Part shown: positions 20,881-31,892 of the stretch, piece after piece
Layout: every line of letters begins with the position of its first letter
Numbering within the stretch: position 1 is the stretch's first letter
Origin: Aporrectodea caliginosa
Taxonomy: Eukaryota; Annelida; Clitellata; Crassiclitellata; Lumbricidae
Direction: 5' to 3'
Length of the DNA: 64,000 bases
Assembly (NCBI GenBank): GCA_020284085.1
Contig: JACEVL010000019.1
Span: 1,334,001-1,398,000 of the forward strand
Notes under the pieces: model-generated
Seen by the model: only the letters and a program-made list of their open reading frames with translations
What the model was told of the DNA's origin: nothing
Databases searched by the model: none
Made by a program: the position numbers and the translations under genes

Positions 20881-21190
20881 AGTAAGTAAGTAAGCATATT
20901 CTTTATTAAACCGGTTGCAGGAGAGCCGCACTTAGGTTTACAAACATCATAGGACAAATACAAAATCGATTGGAGTACAGCTTTCTTCCTATAAATGTTT
21001 CCTCATATTATTGTCGATTGCAGTCAGGAGACTGTGGGCGAAGGGCATAGGTAGGCCTAGTTGTTTTCTTGGTGGGGGCAACTTATGTAAAGCATGCCCT
21101 GGGTTGTTTCGAACAGCTGCGAAGAGACCGGTATCAGCTCTGCGGCAGAGTCGGTCAAAAGTTGGGCTGGATGCCTGGATCATCCTTCTA
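20881..21190 (-). pseudogene. LINE 3' end with (TTAC)n tail, copy A
   Basis: Minus strand: F-D-R-L-C-R-R-A-D-T-G-L-F and NPGHALHKLPPPRK, then a stop and an end of CTTACTTACTTAC. The pattern (N-P-x-H-x-L-H-x-L-L-P-P) is the C-terminus of a LINE ORF2 family whose better copy lies at 56281-56705. Confidence 0.65.
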
Positions 21191-21229
21191 TGATGGATTG
21201 GAGCCTGTTTTTATCCCTCTGATGAGCAA

Positions 21230-21480
21230 AACCCCACCATGCTTAGACTCAACCCGACCAAGTCGGTTTATGGTTCGGTACAACGTCACGTGTACGTTGT
21301 GGGATCGATAAAAATGCCCTTGCATTGGCATCCCTTATTGGACAGTCCTGTGATGTGGTGAGGGACCTGGGGGTGCTTCTTGATGGTGAGCGTACGATGG
21401 CTGATCATGTGTCATACGTCTCCAGGACTAGCTATTATGAGCTCAGGCAGATCCGAATTATATTCTGATGAAAGCAGTGA
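21230..21480 (+). pseudogene. LINE RT fragment, copy A
   Basis: Plus strand: L-R-L-N-P-T-K-S, then (shifted) D-V-V-R-D-L-G-V-L-L-D-G-E and TMADHVSYVSRTSYYELRQI. It is the thumb-side RT pattern of CR1/Jockey LINEs (N-P-x-K-T ... R-D-L-G-V-x-x-D ... M-x-x-H-V ... Y-Y-x-L-R-x-I). It lies head-to-head with the minus-strand LINE tail at 20881-21190. Confidence 0.75.
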
Positions 21481-22012
21481 ATGTCTTCAGACTTGTTAGA
21501 ACACTAAACAATCGCTGACAACTATACCGGTAAACGAAGCAGAAGCTGCAGCATTGTAAACAATATTTAGGTAGAAGACTTCCTGGCATGCAACAAGAGT
21601 GTCCAGCTGGCAAAGCATTTTTCTTCTTGCACCAGCCCATTAGTTGTCACCCCCATTCCTTCTAAAATTAATGTAATTATATCCCTCTATAAATTGCTTA
21701 AAAAACATTTATATCGGTAAAAGTACAAGCAATTTTGATAAGAAATTTGTCAGGGTTACTTCATTAATGATAGTATTAAGAAAACAACTACCAAAAATAA
21801 CCGTTGAAATCGTTTTTGTGCCCAAATTTCAAGTTCTCGTAAAGTGTATTTCTATGCCCCGTCTTTTCTTATGCCTTATTATGCCATGATGACACAACTC
21901 TCAGATAACAATGTTAATAGTCGTTGCCTAGGTTACACTTATTACAGTGGCTACATAAAACAGTATTTAAACAACATCTACATGCTACTTTCAGACACGG
22001 AAAGCAAGTTGG
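21481..22012. other. no gene, right end of copy A
   Basis: Aligns with 31031-31892 of copy B. Copy B has an extra 319 bases at 31460-31778 and the LINE insertion ending at 31030. Confidence 0.6.
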
Positions 22013-22116
22013 GGGGCCCCCCCTTGAACGTTCATAATTTTCGAAAAATCGACGTCATTATCGACGTGTATTGCGTTAATGAGCGCTGGTCGACGTCATG
22101 CAAGCTTATGACTTAT
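22013..22116. other. unique sequence right of copy A
   Basis: Sequence stops matching copy B after GACACGGAAAGCAAG. No feature is recognised. Confidence 0.4.
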
Positions 22117-22320
22117 GGGGGGCCGTGGCGCATTGGATAACATCTGGCACAGAGACCGAGAGGTACCGAGTTCGAGCCCCCGTTGGGCGGATATGCTTTG
22201 TAGCTGCTATTAGCGCCGTTGTATTGCAGGCTGTCTGTTCTGTTAGTAGTTAAGATTTAAATTGCATAACATATAAATGTACAGCGCAGTGCGTTTGTCA
22301 GGCGCTTATTAAAGAAAAGA

Positions 22321-22321
<1 letters not shown>
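22117..22321 (+). mobile_element. tRNA-derived SINE, family 1 variant, copy 3
   Basis: The head GTGGCGCATTGGATAACA with B box GAGTTCGAGCCCC and the body CTGTTCTGTTAGTAGTTAAG match family 1. After this point the 3' end differs (ATTGCATAACATATAAATG, GTCAGGCGCTTATTAAAG), so it is a subfamily with another tail. Confidence 0.7.
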
Positions 22322-22412
<91 letters not shown>

Positions 22413-22428
22413 GTAATATTATTATTAT
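22322..22428. repeat. (ATT)n microsatellite at SINE end
   Basis: About 100 bases of ATT triplets start exactly where the SINE body ends, so the microsatellite probably grew from the SINE tail. Confidence 0.95.
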
Positions 22429-23570
22429 GTTTCAGAGTACAACTTGGCTGTGATAGGCTACACAAAAGTAAACATCGATATCATTCTATACTTAGAATGC
22501 CTAGCTTTGGGGGGGTCAAGGTCGATAAGCGATTGTGACATCACCGCGACCTGAAGGAAACATAGGCCCCTACGTCATAAAGACTCTAGCGCTATATTAT
22601 ATCAGATATCTCATTGGTCAATACTTAACAAACCGTAGACCTATAGCCGATATTATAGGCTATAGGTCTGTAGCCTGTAGTAGGCCTATATTATGTCGAG
22701 ACGATTATGACGTCAGCCAATAGAAAAAGGCGACTGGGTTTCAGACTACAATAAAAACAGGTCCTCGGAAAAGGACCTAATGATCTAACTCCGCCACTAC
22801 TCGTTTTCTGGCAGTGCCAGTCCCAAGCCTGGAAAAAGGAGGAGGGCGACGCTGATCATCTTTGTTACATGACACGGCGTCGTTAAACAAACAGTAACTA
22901 AGCAATAAGCCTGACTAAAGCAGACTTATTGTGCAAGTTGCCACACGTAATTCAAACACTTTCTTGTCATGTCCATTATACCAGAATAAATACCATTGTC
23001 TTAGTCGTCGGGTGACAAGCGACTCGCGAGTGAATGTTATGCCTACGTCGACACGCAGATTCCCAGCAGGCATGTAAAAATATGCTTTTCATGTGTATGT
23101 ACATGCATATGTGAAGTCATGTGTTGCCTGAAAGTTGGGCCACAAACGAAAACCAGTCTTGACCCGCCTCTATGTATGTGTATACATAGTACTGTATTGT
23201 GACCAAATACAGGAACATATACTACATCAATGAATTTTGTTAATATGTAGAGAGCGGCAACGGGGGGCTGTCGTAAGGCAATCACAGTAGCCATATGCTA
23301 GTTGTATCTAGGCTGTTTTTATAGCGCCTTTACAAATATCAAAGACACTGTTTGGATAATATACACTCGCATGGACTCGCTTGGACCTGTAAAAATCTGC
23401 TCTATTGGAGGAGTTCAATAGAGTCTGCAAAGCAAGCGCGAGTACAGGAAGTATGCGATTTTACGCCCTCATCTCATTCTGTCTCCGCTAACGGTAGGCC
23501 TAGGCCTAGATCTCTCGCTAAGAACTTTACATTCTGTCTCGACTATTTACGAATAAACTTTATAATCAAC
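22429..23570. other. no gene between the duplicated blocks
   Basis: Holds a small hairpin (GGTCC-TCGGAAAA-GGACC, 22760-22777) and several TAGGCCTA words. No gene is recognised. Confidence 0.4.
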
Positions 23571-23750
23571 TCAACTGTGCCACAATCTGCTCCTCTACTA
23601 CATGGTTCTTTCTGAGGGGCGCCATGTTCTGGAGTAAAAGTGGTAACTGACTTTAAAATTTTAAATTTTAAAGTTAGTTACCACTTTTACCCCATGGCGC
23701 CCCTCAGAAAGAACCATGTATAGTAGAGGAGCAGATTGTGGCACAGTTGA
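23571..23750. repeat. 180-bp near-perfect palindrome at left edge of copy B
   Basis: The left arm begins TCAACTGTGCCACAATCTGC and the right arm ends with its complement GCAGATTGTGGCACAGTTGA. Arms are about 88 bases, with a few mismatches and almost no loop (centre about 23660). The inner half is shared with copy A; the outer half extends past the duplication edge. Confidence 0.9.
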
Positions 23751-24475
23751 AATAAATTTGAAATAATGCCATATGTGTTACCAAAAGTGGTAACTAACTT
23801 TAAATGATAGTAGGCCTATATTGAAATAATACCACATGTGTACTATACTAGAACAGACCACTAGTACACAATATCCTGCATGTAGGCTATATTAAACTGT
23901 TTCAAAGCGATAGATCGTTGCTTGAAAGTCAATATTCTGAGCCAGTTCGCTTTGGATTGATATTGATGACAGCTCTGAGGGGGGTCAATTTTTTCCGGAT
24001 TTTTTGCGTACGTACTAAGTGGATCACCCCAAACTCACCTACAGTACGGTAGAATATAATAAATGTCCCTGGGGTAGAACCCACGCACCCAGAAAAAAAG
24101 TCGACGTCAGTGATTGGATTGGATGACGAGGAACGGTTACAGCAGGCTGATAGAGCGGGCTAAACAACGAGGCGAAAGGCGACATTGGACTTAGGCCTAC
24201 GAAGCTGCCTAAAGGCAGAGAACTGGAAGAAGATAGAGCCTTTGCGGGTTCCATCCAATGTTCATGGAAATGTGGGCAAGGGTATATTGATAGAACATTG
24301 CATTCAAAGAGGTTAAATTAAGATTGAAAAAAGGAGAGAATGAGAACTGAACCTTGACAAACAGCTGAATGACAGGCAACAGGGTTCAGTACACTCAGAG
24401 TTCATTGGCACTTTATGAGAACGAGCATGTCCAGAGCAGAAGAGCAGACCCTGAAACTGCAAATGATTTGTAGAG

Positions 24476-24642
24476 GGGGGCAGAGGGGGCAGCCGCCCCC
24501 GGGCGCAGCCCCAGAGGGGCGCAAAATTACCATTCAGTGATACGCAATACTGACAAGAACGATTAAGTCAACAAGAAAATTTAAAGGGGGCGCAGTCATA
24601 AACCCTTGCCCCTTGGTGTTGAAACCCTTCGTTACGCCACTG
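24476..24642. mobile_element. hAT-like MITE, copy B, left end deleted
   Basis: The right terminus CCTTCGTTACGCCACTG and body match 15328-15509. The left terminus and its flank (TCTATCAGTGGCGTAACGAA) are missing, so this copy could no longer be mobilised. Confidence 0.8.
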
Positions 24643-24949
24643 GAGTCGATACAACAAACTGCCATCATCTGGCCTACAATATCAAATGCAACACTCAAAT
24701 AAGAACCCACTGAAAGCTATACCAGCTATGTTTCTAAGTGTGTCAGAGACTTAGGCAGTCTCCGTTGAATCATGTTCATGATAAGCAGACGAAGGGGACT
24801 TAGCTTCAGAGATCTTACATGCCCCTGATGATGTACTAGAAATAGGAATCCAAACAACAATATAATATATGGATTCAGGCTCGCAACCACAGTCAAAATC
24901 AAGACGAGGCCCTTGCCTTCCCATGTATCCTCTTCAGCCTCTTAGGCCA

Positions 24950-25240
24950 GAGTCAGCGCCTCTTCAAGACGAGGCAGCGCCTTGCACTTCCCGAGATCTT
25001 TCAGCGCCTCTTCACAGAAGAGATCTTTCAGCGCCTCTTCACAGAAGAGATCTTTCCCTTCACAGAAGAGATCTTTCAGCGCCTCTTCACAGGCGAGATC
25101 TTTCAGCGCCTCTTCACAGGCGAGATCTTTCAGCGCCTCTTCACAGGCGAGATCTTTCCTCGCCTCATCACAGGCGAGATCTTTCGTCGCCTCTTCCCAG
25201 GCGAGATCTTTCCTCGCCTCTTCATAGACGAAGTCTGTCA
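24950..25240. repeat. 27-bp tandem array, copy B
   Basis: About ten units of the same 27-base repeat as 15830-16215. It has fewer units, one partial unit (CTTTCCCTTCACAG near 25053) and a different left junction. Confidence 0.85.
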
Positions 25241-25267
25241 ATGCCTTAGGAAAAACGACATCATCCA

Positions 25268-26909
25268 GCGTGTTGCGCTTCGAAGCGGAAGCGACTATGA
25301 CGTGTTGCGGTCCGAAGTGGAAGCGACTTATGATTGTGTTGCGCTTCGAAGTGGAAGCGACTTATGATTGTGTTGCGCTTCGAAGTGGAAGCGACTTATG
25401 ATTGTGTTGCGCTTCGAAGTGGAAGCGACTATGACGTGTTGCGCTTCGAAGTGGAAGCGACTTATGATTGCGTTGCGCTTCGAAGTGGAAGCGACTTATG
25501 ATTGTGTTGCGCTTCGAAGTGGAAGCGACTATGACGTGTTGCGGTCCGAAGTGGAAGCGACTTATGATAGTGTTGCGCTTCGAAGTGGAAGCGACTTATG
25601 ATTGTGTTGCGCTTCGAAGTGGAAGCGACTTATGATTGTGTTGCGCTTCGAAGTGGAAGCGACTTATGATTGTGTTGCGCTTCGAAGTGGAAGCGACTTA
25701 TGATTGTGTTGCGCTTCGAAGTGGAAGCTTATGATTGTGTTGCGCTTCGAAGTGACGTGTTGCGCTTCGAAGTGATTGATTGTTGCGCTTCGAAGTGAAA
25801 GCGACTTATGATTGTGTTGCGCTTCGAAGTGGAAGCGACTTATGACGTGTTGCGCTTCGAAGTGGAAGCGACTTATGATTGTGCTGCGCTTCGAAGTGGA
25901 AGCGACTTATGATTGTGTTGCGCTTCGAAGTGGAAGCGACTATGACGTGTTGCGCGTCGAAGTGGAAGCGACTTATGGTTGTGTTGCGCTTCGAAGTGGA
26001 AGCGACTTATGATTGTGTTGCGCTTCGAAGTGGAAGCGACTTATGATTGTGTTGCGCTTCGAAGTGGAATCGACTTATGATTGTGGTGCACTTCGAAGTG
26101 GAAGCGACTTATGATCGTGTTGCTCTTCGAAGTGGAAGCGACTTGTGATTGTGTTGCGCTTCTAAATGGAAGCGACTATGACGAGTTGCGCTTCGAAGTG
26201 GAAACGTCTTATGATTGTGTTGCGCTTCGAAGTGGAAGCGATTTATGACTGTGTTGCACTTCGAAGTGGAAGCGACTTATGATTGTGTTGCGCTTCGAAG
26301 TGGAAGCGATGATTGTGTTGCACTTCGAAGTGGAAGCGACTTATGATTGTGTTGCGCTTCGAAGTGGAAGCGACTTATGATCGTGTTGCGCTTCGAAGTG
26401 GAAGCGACTTATGATTGTGTTGCGCTTCGAAGTGGAAGCGACTTATGATTGTTTTGCGCTTCGAAGTGGAAGCGACTTTTGATTGTGTTTGCACTTCGAA
26501 GTGGAAGCGACTTATGATTGTGTTGCGCTTCGAAGTGGAAGCGACTTATGATTGTGTTGCGCTTCGAAGTGGAAGCGACTTATGATTGTGTTGCACTTCG
26601 AAGTGGAAGCGACTTATGATCGTGTTGCGCTTCGAAGTGGAAGCGACTTATGATTGTGTTGCACTTCGAAGTGGAAGCGACTTTTGATTGTGTTGCACTT
26701 CGAAGTGGAAGACTTATGATCGTGTTGCGCTTCGAAGTGGAAGCGACTTATGATTGTTTTGCGCTTCGAAGTGGAAATCGATTGTTTTGCGCTTCGAAGT
26801 GGAAACGTCTTATGATTGTGTTGCGCTTCGAAGTGGAAACGTCTTATGATTGTGTTGCGCTTCGAAGTGGAAGCGACTTATGATTGTGTTGCGCTTCGAA
26901 GTGGAAGCT
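25268..26909. repeat. 34-bp tandem array, copy B
   Basis: Same unit and hairpin core as 16230-17873. Unit order is largely conserved, but there are local unit losses and a scrambled stretch at 25725-25800 where units are truncated (for example AGTGACGTGTTGCG). Confidence 0.95.
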
Positions 26910-27208
26910 GACGAAGGGGCGATGGTGAGGTTGCGATTAATGAGTGTATGATGATGTGGTTGCGAGTGACGGATGTGTGAAGGTGTGGTTGTGACTGATG
27001 AAAGGTGTGATGAGTGGTTGCGCTTCCATGACGTCCTCTCGTTCGAACTGGTATGCAGCAGTAGCAGATCAATCTCCTCTGCCCGCCCCAAGACGTCGCC
27101 CAACTCCATCTTTCATGAAACACCGGAATCCCGTTCAGCTGAGTTGAAGCGACGGGACGATGCCTCTTGAAGCATGTCTCTGGTATAATTACTGCTCCGG
27201 TGTAGGAG

Positions 27209-27494
27209 GCAGGGTGGACTCTAGGCACATTTTGTACATGATACCTGCAACAGGGTGGACTCTAGATTGAAATTAAGTTAAATTAAACTAAACAGTAGTT
27301 TTAACAACATTTTATAAAGTTTTTATAGCACGAGCGGGACCTGTAGGCACGGTGGACTCTGGAGTACGTTGTGCCTAGGTATTATGTAGTCTAGAGTACA
27401 TTGTGCCTAGGTATGTAATCTACATGTAGAGTTTGTTGTGCCTAGGTGTGATGTACTCTAGAGTACGTTTTAGCCTAGAGTCCACCTTACCTGC
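27209..27494. mobile_element. 286-bp terminal-inverted-repeat element, copy B
   Basis: Counterpart of 18171-18456 with the same ends and the same length. Confidence 0.6.
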
Positions 27495-27679
27495 CACACC
27501 GGCCTGGTGGGGGTTTGCGTGGCGGAAGGAGCGAAAACGAGTGCAATCAGTTATGGATAGACTGATCCGTAGCCTATGCAATTTCTGACAGATAATAGGA
27601 CCTAACCACACATTTAAGAAACTGTGCCATGCTGCCGCCGATGTAGGTCTCTTTACTGCGGTTCTGGGGAACCCAGGCC

Positions 27680-28185
27680 ATAATCGTAATCGTAATCGTA
27701 AACTCGATATTTCTAGAGCGCCCACAAAAGCGAAGTCGCGGGAACCAGCTTATTCACAGGCGCTTAATCAAAACAGAATCGATAGGCAGGGGGTCAAAAT
27801 CCAGAGAGTCAGGTAGGCAGACAGTCAGACGGCTAAGGTGGATGATGCTTAGAGTTGAAATGGCGAGGGAGGTGAGGGGAGGAGAAGGATTAATCGGGAT
27901 AGGATTTGTGAAAAAGCAGTGTTTTCAGTTTAGAGTGGAAGACCTGTGGATAGATAGCAAGAGGTGAGGTTTCGGTGAATTTGTAGGATGGAATTGGATA
28001 TTTGTCGTAGCACTGGTGGGAGTTTGTTCCAAAGAGGCGGTACAGCTACGGCTATGGAGCGATTTGCAAATTTAAGCGATGGGGTGACGGAAGGGCGGAG
28101 CAGTGTGAGGGTAGAATATGAACGAAGAGGTTGGACCGTGAACAACTGACGGAGATACGAGGGCTGAGAGGATTGAAGTGTTGTA
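27680..28185 (-). pseudogene. CR1-type LINE 3' end, copy B
   Basis: Counterpart of 18640-19150. The 99-codon frame (27930-28229) gives the same protein as copy A, which shows how recent the duplication is. The (TTACGA)n tail is conserved. Confidence 0.8.
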
Positions 28186-28442
28186 ATAATATTTTCGTTT
28201 ATTGAAACAATCCGGTTGACAAACCGCAACCGGTTACAGTGTACATGCAGTTATGCAATTGAAACAATTCACAAGAACACAAAAGACAGAAGACATAAAT
28301 CTTAACTACTAACAGAACAGACAGCCTGCAATACACGGCGCTACTAGCAGCCTACAAAGCATGTCCGCCCTACGGATCTCGAACTCGATACCTCTCGCTC
28401 TCCATGCTAGTGTGTTATCCAATGCGCTATCGCCCCCCCATA
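28186..28442 (-). mobile_element. tRNA-derived SINE, family 1, copy 4
   Basis: Duplicate of 19151-19411 with a shorter C-run at the head and a few substitutions. Confidence 0.8.
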
Positions 28443-28607
28443 GGTGTAGGTGAGGGATAGGACTTTATAGGCCTATTCTATTCGTTCAGGAATTTTGAGA
28501 CAGTGGAGTGATTTCAAGACAGGAGTGATGTGGTGGTGTTTGGGGGTTTTGGTGACAGCACGTCATGTTTTGCATCTGCCCCTGCCCCCAGTAAAAAGGC
28601 TTCCTTA

Positions 28608-29037
28608 GGGGCCGTCCATAAAGTACGTCACGCTATGTTTGACCATTTTTACCCCCTCCCCCTGTCACAAACTGTCACAAAACTCGGACCCCCCCCTAAA
28701 GTACGTCACACTTTCCGAAAGCAAGGCTAATACATAAACAAGGTTTCGCAACAGCATTATTACTAGCGCTCCTAGCGAGAGGAATCGTGAAAAACACATT
28801 CAGGAGATATGCATTTCATGCTATTTTGACATAAAACTAATTAAAATGTTTCAGAAAATTTTTGAAAATTATTTGTAAAGCTATGAAATTCTACTAAAAA
28901 AATAAAAATAAATTATAAATAAAATTTAAAAAAATAAATGTGTGACGTCACACATGGCCTGACCCCCCCCCCTGTCACAAACTGTCACACTTTCTTAAAC
29001 CCCCTTCCTGGAGCGTGACGTACTTTATGGACGGCCC
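28608..29037. mobile_element. Harbinger-like non-autonomous element, copy B only
   Basis: Terminal inverted repeats GGGCCGTCCATAAAGTACG(TCACGC) and complement bound about 430 bp, flanked by TTA on both sides (28605-28607, 29038-29040). Copy A has the uninterrupted site. The 3-bp TTA duplication and GGG termini fit PIF/Harbinger. The interior is AT-rich with sub-terminal TGTCACAAACTGTCACA words at both ends; noncoding. A relative lies at 53956-54364. Confidence 0.8.
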
Positions 29038-29040
29038 TTA

Positions 29041-29765
29041 CTCCTTACGCCCACGACCGTATTATCCCCAGGTAGATAATCGTACGTGAATATATTGTTC
29101 ATAACAAGAATGCTATATCTTATCTAATGAATGCACACCAAAGTGCGGAGAGGAAGTTGGTTAAACAAAGAATATGCTTCCTTACTTTAAATTGGTGATG
29201 TTCATAAACGGGCAGGGTGTCCGTATGAATAGGGATCGGCATTTCGACCTCATTGAGATCAGCAGGGTCAGATCGAGTCATCTCACAGAAAACGCGCCTC
29301 GAAATAAGCATCAGGGTATACCTCTGTTCCTGGCGAAGTTGAGCTTCCGAAGGCAGCGCTGGACTTCAGTCGTCTTCCATCGGTCGAACTCTAAGAGATG
29401 AACGGTCCGTATCGAGCGTCCACGTCGACCACGTGCCCACAAAGGGCCTCACGAAAGGGCGACGCAACCGACGAAACATAGTCTCGATCGTTTATCAAGC
29501 AGAAACGCAGACAAAATTCGCAACTTATAGCCAACAATTCGCAAATCTGCCATCTTCAGATCCTACCATGGAAGCTGCATAAACGATGACGTCATCAACA
29601 ATCAGGCGGGCGAAATGACGTCAATACGATATTATCGCATCGCTCGAAATAGTTCGACTCTCTATTAATAAAACGTTATGCTTTAGAAAAGTTTAGACCA
29701 TCGATGCTTTAGACGTGTGATACTAATTAGTAATTAGGCTATAGTATTAATAATGGCAATGATTA
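29041..29765. other. no recognised gene, copy B
   Basis: Counterpart of 19570-19720 and 20331-20880. The empty site of the copy A hAT-like insertion is at about 29172-29185 (ATATGCTTCCTTAC). Confidence 0.5.
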
Positions 29766-30070
29766 AGTAAGTAAGTAAGTAAGTAAGTAAACATATTCTT
29801 TATTAATCCGGTTGCAGGAGAGCCGCACTCCGGTTTACACACATCATAGGACAAATATAAAATCGATAGGCCTAGGAGCACAGCATTCTTCCTATATATG
29901 TTTTCCTCATATTATTGTCGATAAGAGTCATGAGACTGTGGGCGAAGGGCATAGGTAGTCTGTTGCTTTCCTTGGTGGGGTAACTAATGTAAAGCATGCC
30001 CTGTGTTATTTAGAACTGTGAAGAGACCGGTATCAGCTTTGCGGCAGAGTCGGTCAAAGGTTGGGCTGTC
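29766..30070 (-). pseudogene. LINE 3' end with (TTAC)n tail, copy B
   Basis: Counterpart of 20881-21190, with a longer AAGT run at 29766-29788 (the tail on the minus strand) and additional indels. Confidence 0.65.
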
Positions 30071-30149
30071 GACGGGGAGGTACCCCCGCCGGATCATCCT
30101 ACTTATGGATTGGAGCCTGTTTTTATCCCTCTGATGAGCAAAACCCCAC

Positions 30150-30400
30150 CATACTTAGACTCAACCCGACCAAGTTGGTTTATGGTTCGGTATAACACGT
30201 GTACGTTGTGGGATCGATCAAAATGCCCTTGCATCGGCAGCCCTTGTTGGAGAGTCCTGTGATGTAGCCTAGTGAGGGACCTTGGGGTGCTTCTTGATGG
30301 TGAGCTTGCGATGGCTGATCATGTGTCATGTACATCTCCAGGACTAGCTACATGTATTATGAGCTCAGGCAGATCCGAGTTATATTCTGATAAAGCCGTG
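30150..30400 (+). pseudogene. LINE RT fragment, copy B
   Basis: Counterpart of 21230-21480, carrying the same R-D-L-G-V-L-L-D-G-E motif, with extra short insertions (for example CTACATGTAT near 30350) breaking the frame. Confidence 0.75.
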
Positions 30401-30403
30401 AAT

Positions 30404-31030
30404 TGTAATTGTAATCGAACATTTATATAGCGCCGCTCATAAATCAGCAGCGCTCTCGACCTGCGTCAGTGCCTGAATCAGGGAACAAGAAAGTCTCAAG
30501 ACTCTACGGAACTGGGAAGGAGAGAGGGCTAGTAACTTGAGGCAAAGAGATTGGGGAAGAGAGTTCCAAGCTGATGGGCCAACACGGGCAAAGCACCTAT
30601 AGAGTGGGCCGTAGCAGAACGCATGCGAGGGACAACCATAAGGCCACGGGTCGAAGATCGCAGAGGCCCTCGCAGGTAAGGAGACAAAGGTGCAAAAGAC
30701 CTCAGGTAGGATGGGGACACCCCAACAAGGCAGTTACGCATGAGGGAAAGGATTTTGAAGTTTACCCGCTGTTGGCTAGGGAGCCAGTGAAGGGTATCCC
30801 GAATATAGCCTGAGATATGGGCAAACTTTGGAATGGCGCCTATAAGCCGAGCAGCTGCATTAAGAATAGACTGGAGTTTGTGAGTATTAGAAGCGTAGAG
30901 TCCAATGTATGCAGCGTTCCCAAAGTCGACCCGAGTGCAGATCAAGGCGTGGATCAGACTAGTAATTATTAGCATGCAGTGAAAGAGAGCTGCGAATGGA
31001 ACGTAGCTGGCGCAGATGGTAGAAGCATCA
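30404..31030 (-). pseudogene. 5'-truncated CR1-type LINE inserted in copy B
   Basis: Absent from copy A. Minus strand: CFYHLRQLRSIRSSLSLHA, a frameshift, then S-L-I-H-A-L-I-C-T-R-V-D-F-G-N-A, LNAAARLIGAIPKF, L-H-W-L-P, P-S-Y-L-R-S-F and a closing S-I-G-A-L-P-V-L-A-H-Q-L. This is the full C-terminal RT-to-end order of CR1/L2 ORF2. The 3' tail is TTACAATTACAATTCAC. The pentamer TGAAT flanks the insert (30399-30403, 31031-31035), a possible target duplication. Confidence 0.85.
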
Positions 31031-31892
31031 TGAATGTCTTCAGACTTGTTAGAGCACTAAAACAATCGCTAACAACTATACCGGTAAACCAAGCAGAAGC
31101 TGCAGAATTGTAAAAACATTTCGGTAGAAGACTTCCTGGCATGCAACAAGGGTGTCCAGCTGGCCAGGTATTTTTCTTCTTGCACCAGCTTATTAGTTGT
31201 CAGTTGTCACCTCCATTCCTTCTAAAATTCCTGTAATTATTTCCCTCTAAAAATTTCTTTAAAAACATATATATCGGTAAAAGTACAAGCAATTTTGATA
31301 AGAAATTTGTCAGGGTTACTTCAATAACGATAGTAGGTTATTAATAAAACAACTACAAAAAATAATGGTTGAAATCGTTTTTGTGCCCAAATTTCAAGTT
31401 CTCGTAAAATGTATTTCTATGCCCCATCTTTTCTTATGCCTTTTTATGCCATGATGACATTTGCTGCATAACTTCAGTTTTAAGGTTTTAAGAAGTGGTG
31501 AAGGATCTCACCCGATCAATTAATTGAAAAACGAGGTGGGTCGAGGCCATTATATGGTCGCTATATAAAAATTGTGTACTTTTATATTTACCTATAATGT
31601 ACAAAAGCCTCACATAGGTATGTTGACTGGGTAATTGCAAAGAAAACACTGCCAACAGTATATTTTGACACGGTCCTGTAAATAACAAACACTTTACATG
31701 GTTCAGCTACGACAGTTCATCTGAATTTGATTTTAACCATACTGCAAACAAAGGATATTTCAGATCAGAGTCAACATGCAACTCTCAGATAACAATGTTA
31801 ATAGTCGTTGCCTAGGTTACACTTATTACAGTGGCTACATAAAACAGTATTTAAACAACATCTACATGCTACTTTCAGACACGGAAAGCAAG
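31031..31892. other. no gene, right end of copy B
   Basis: Matches 21480-22012 except for an extra 319 bases at 31460-31778 between ATGATGACA and CAACTCTC. This is either an insertion here or a deletion in copy A; no terminal repeats were found on it. Confidence 0.5.

Larger units (their letters stand above)
14464..22012. repeat. segmental duplication, copy A
   Basis: From CATGG(C/T)TCT(G/T)TCTGAGGGG at 14466 to GACACGGAAAGCAAG at about 22012 the sequence aligns, in the same orientation, with 23599-31892. Long stretches are nearly base-identical (for example 17840-18650 with 26878-27690). The two copies differ by discrete insertions described separately. Total shift between copies is about 9.1 kb at the left end. 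Confidence 0.95.
23599..31892. repeat. segmental duplication, copy B
   Basis: Same-orientation duplicate of 14464-22012. It lacks the 602-bp hAT-like element of copy A and has gained a Harbinger-like element (28608-29037), a LINE (30404-31030) and an extra segment (31460-31778). The left terminal repeat of its MITE is deleted. Confidence 0.95.

Noticed and set aside
24869..25249. 126-codon plus-strand protein of R-R-D-L-S-A-P-L-H repeats
   Set aside because: It is one of several frames open across the 27-bp array because the unit contains no stop codon; it has no independent support.
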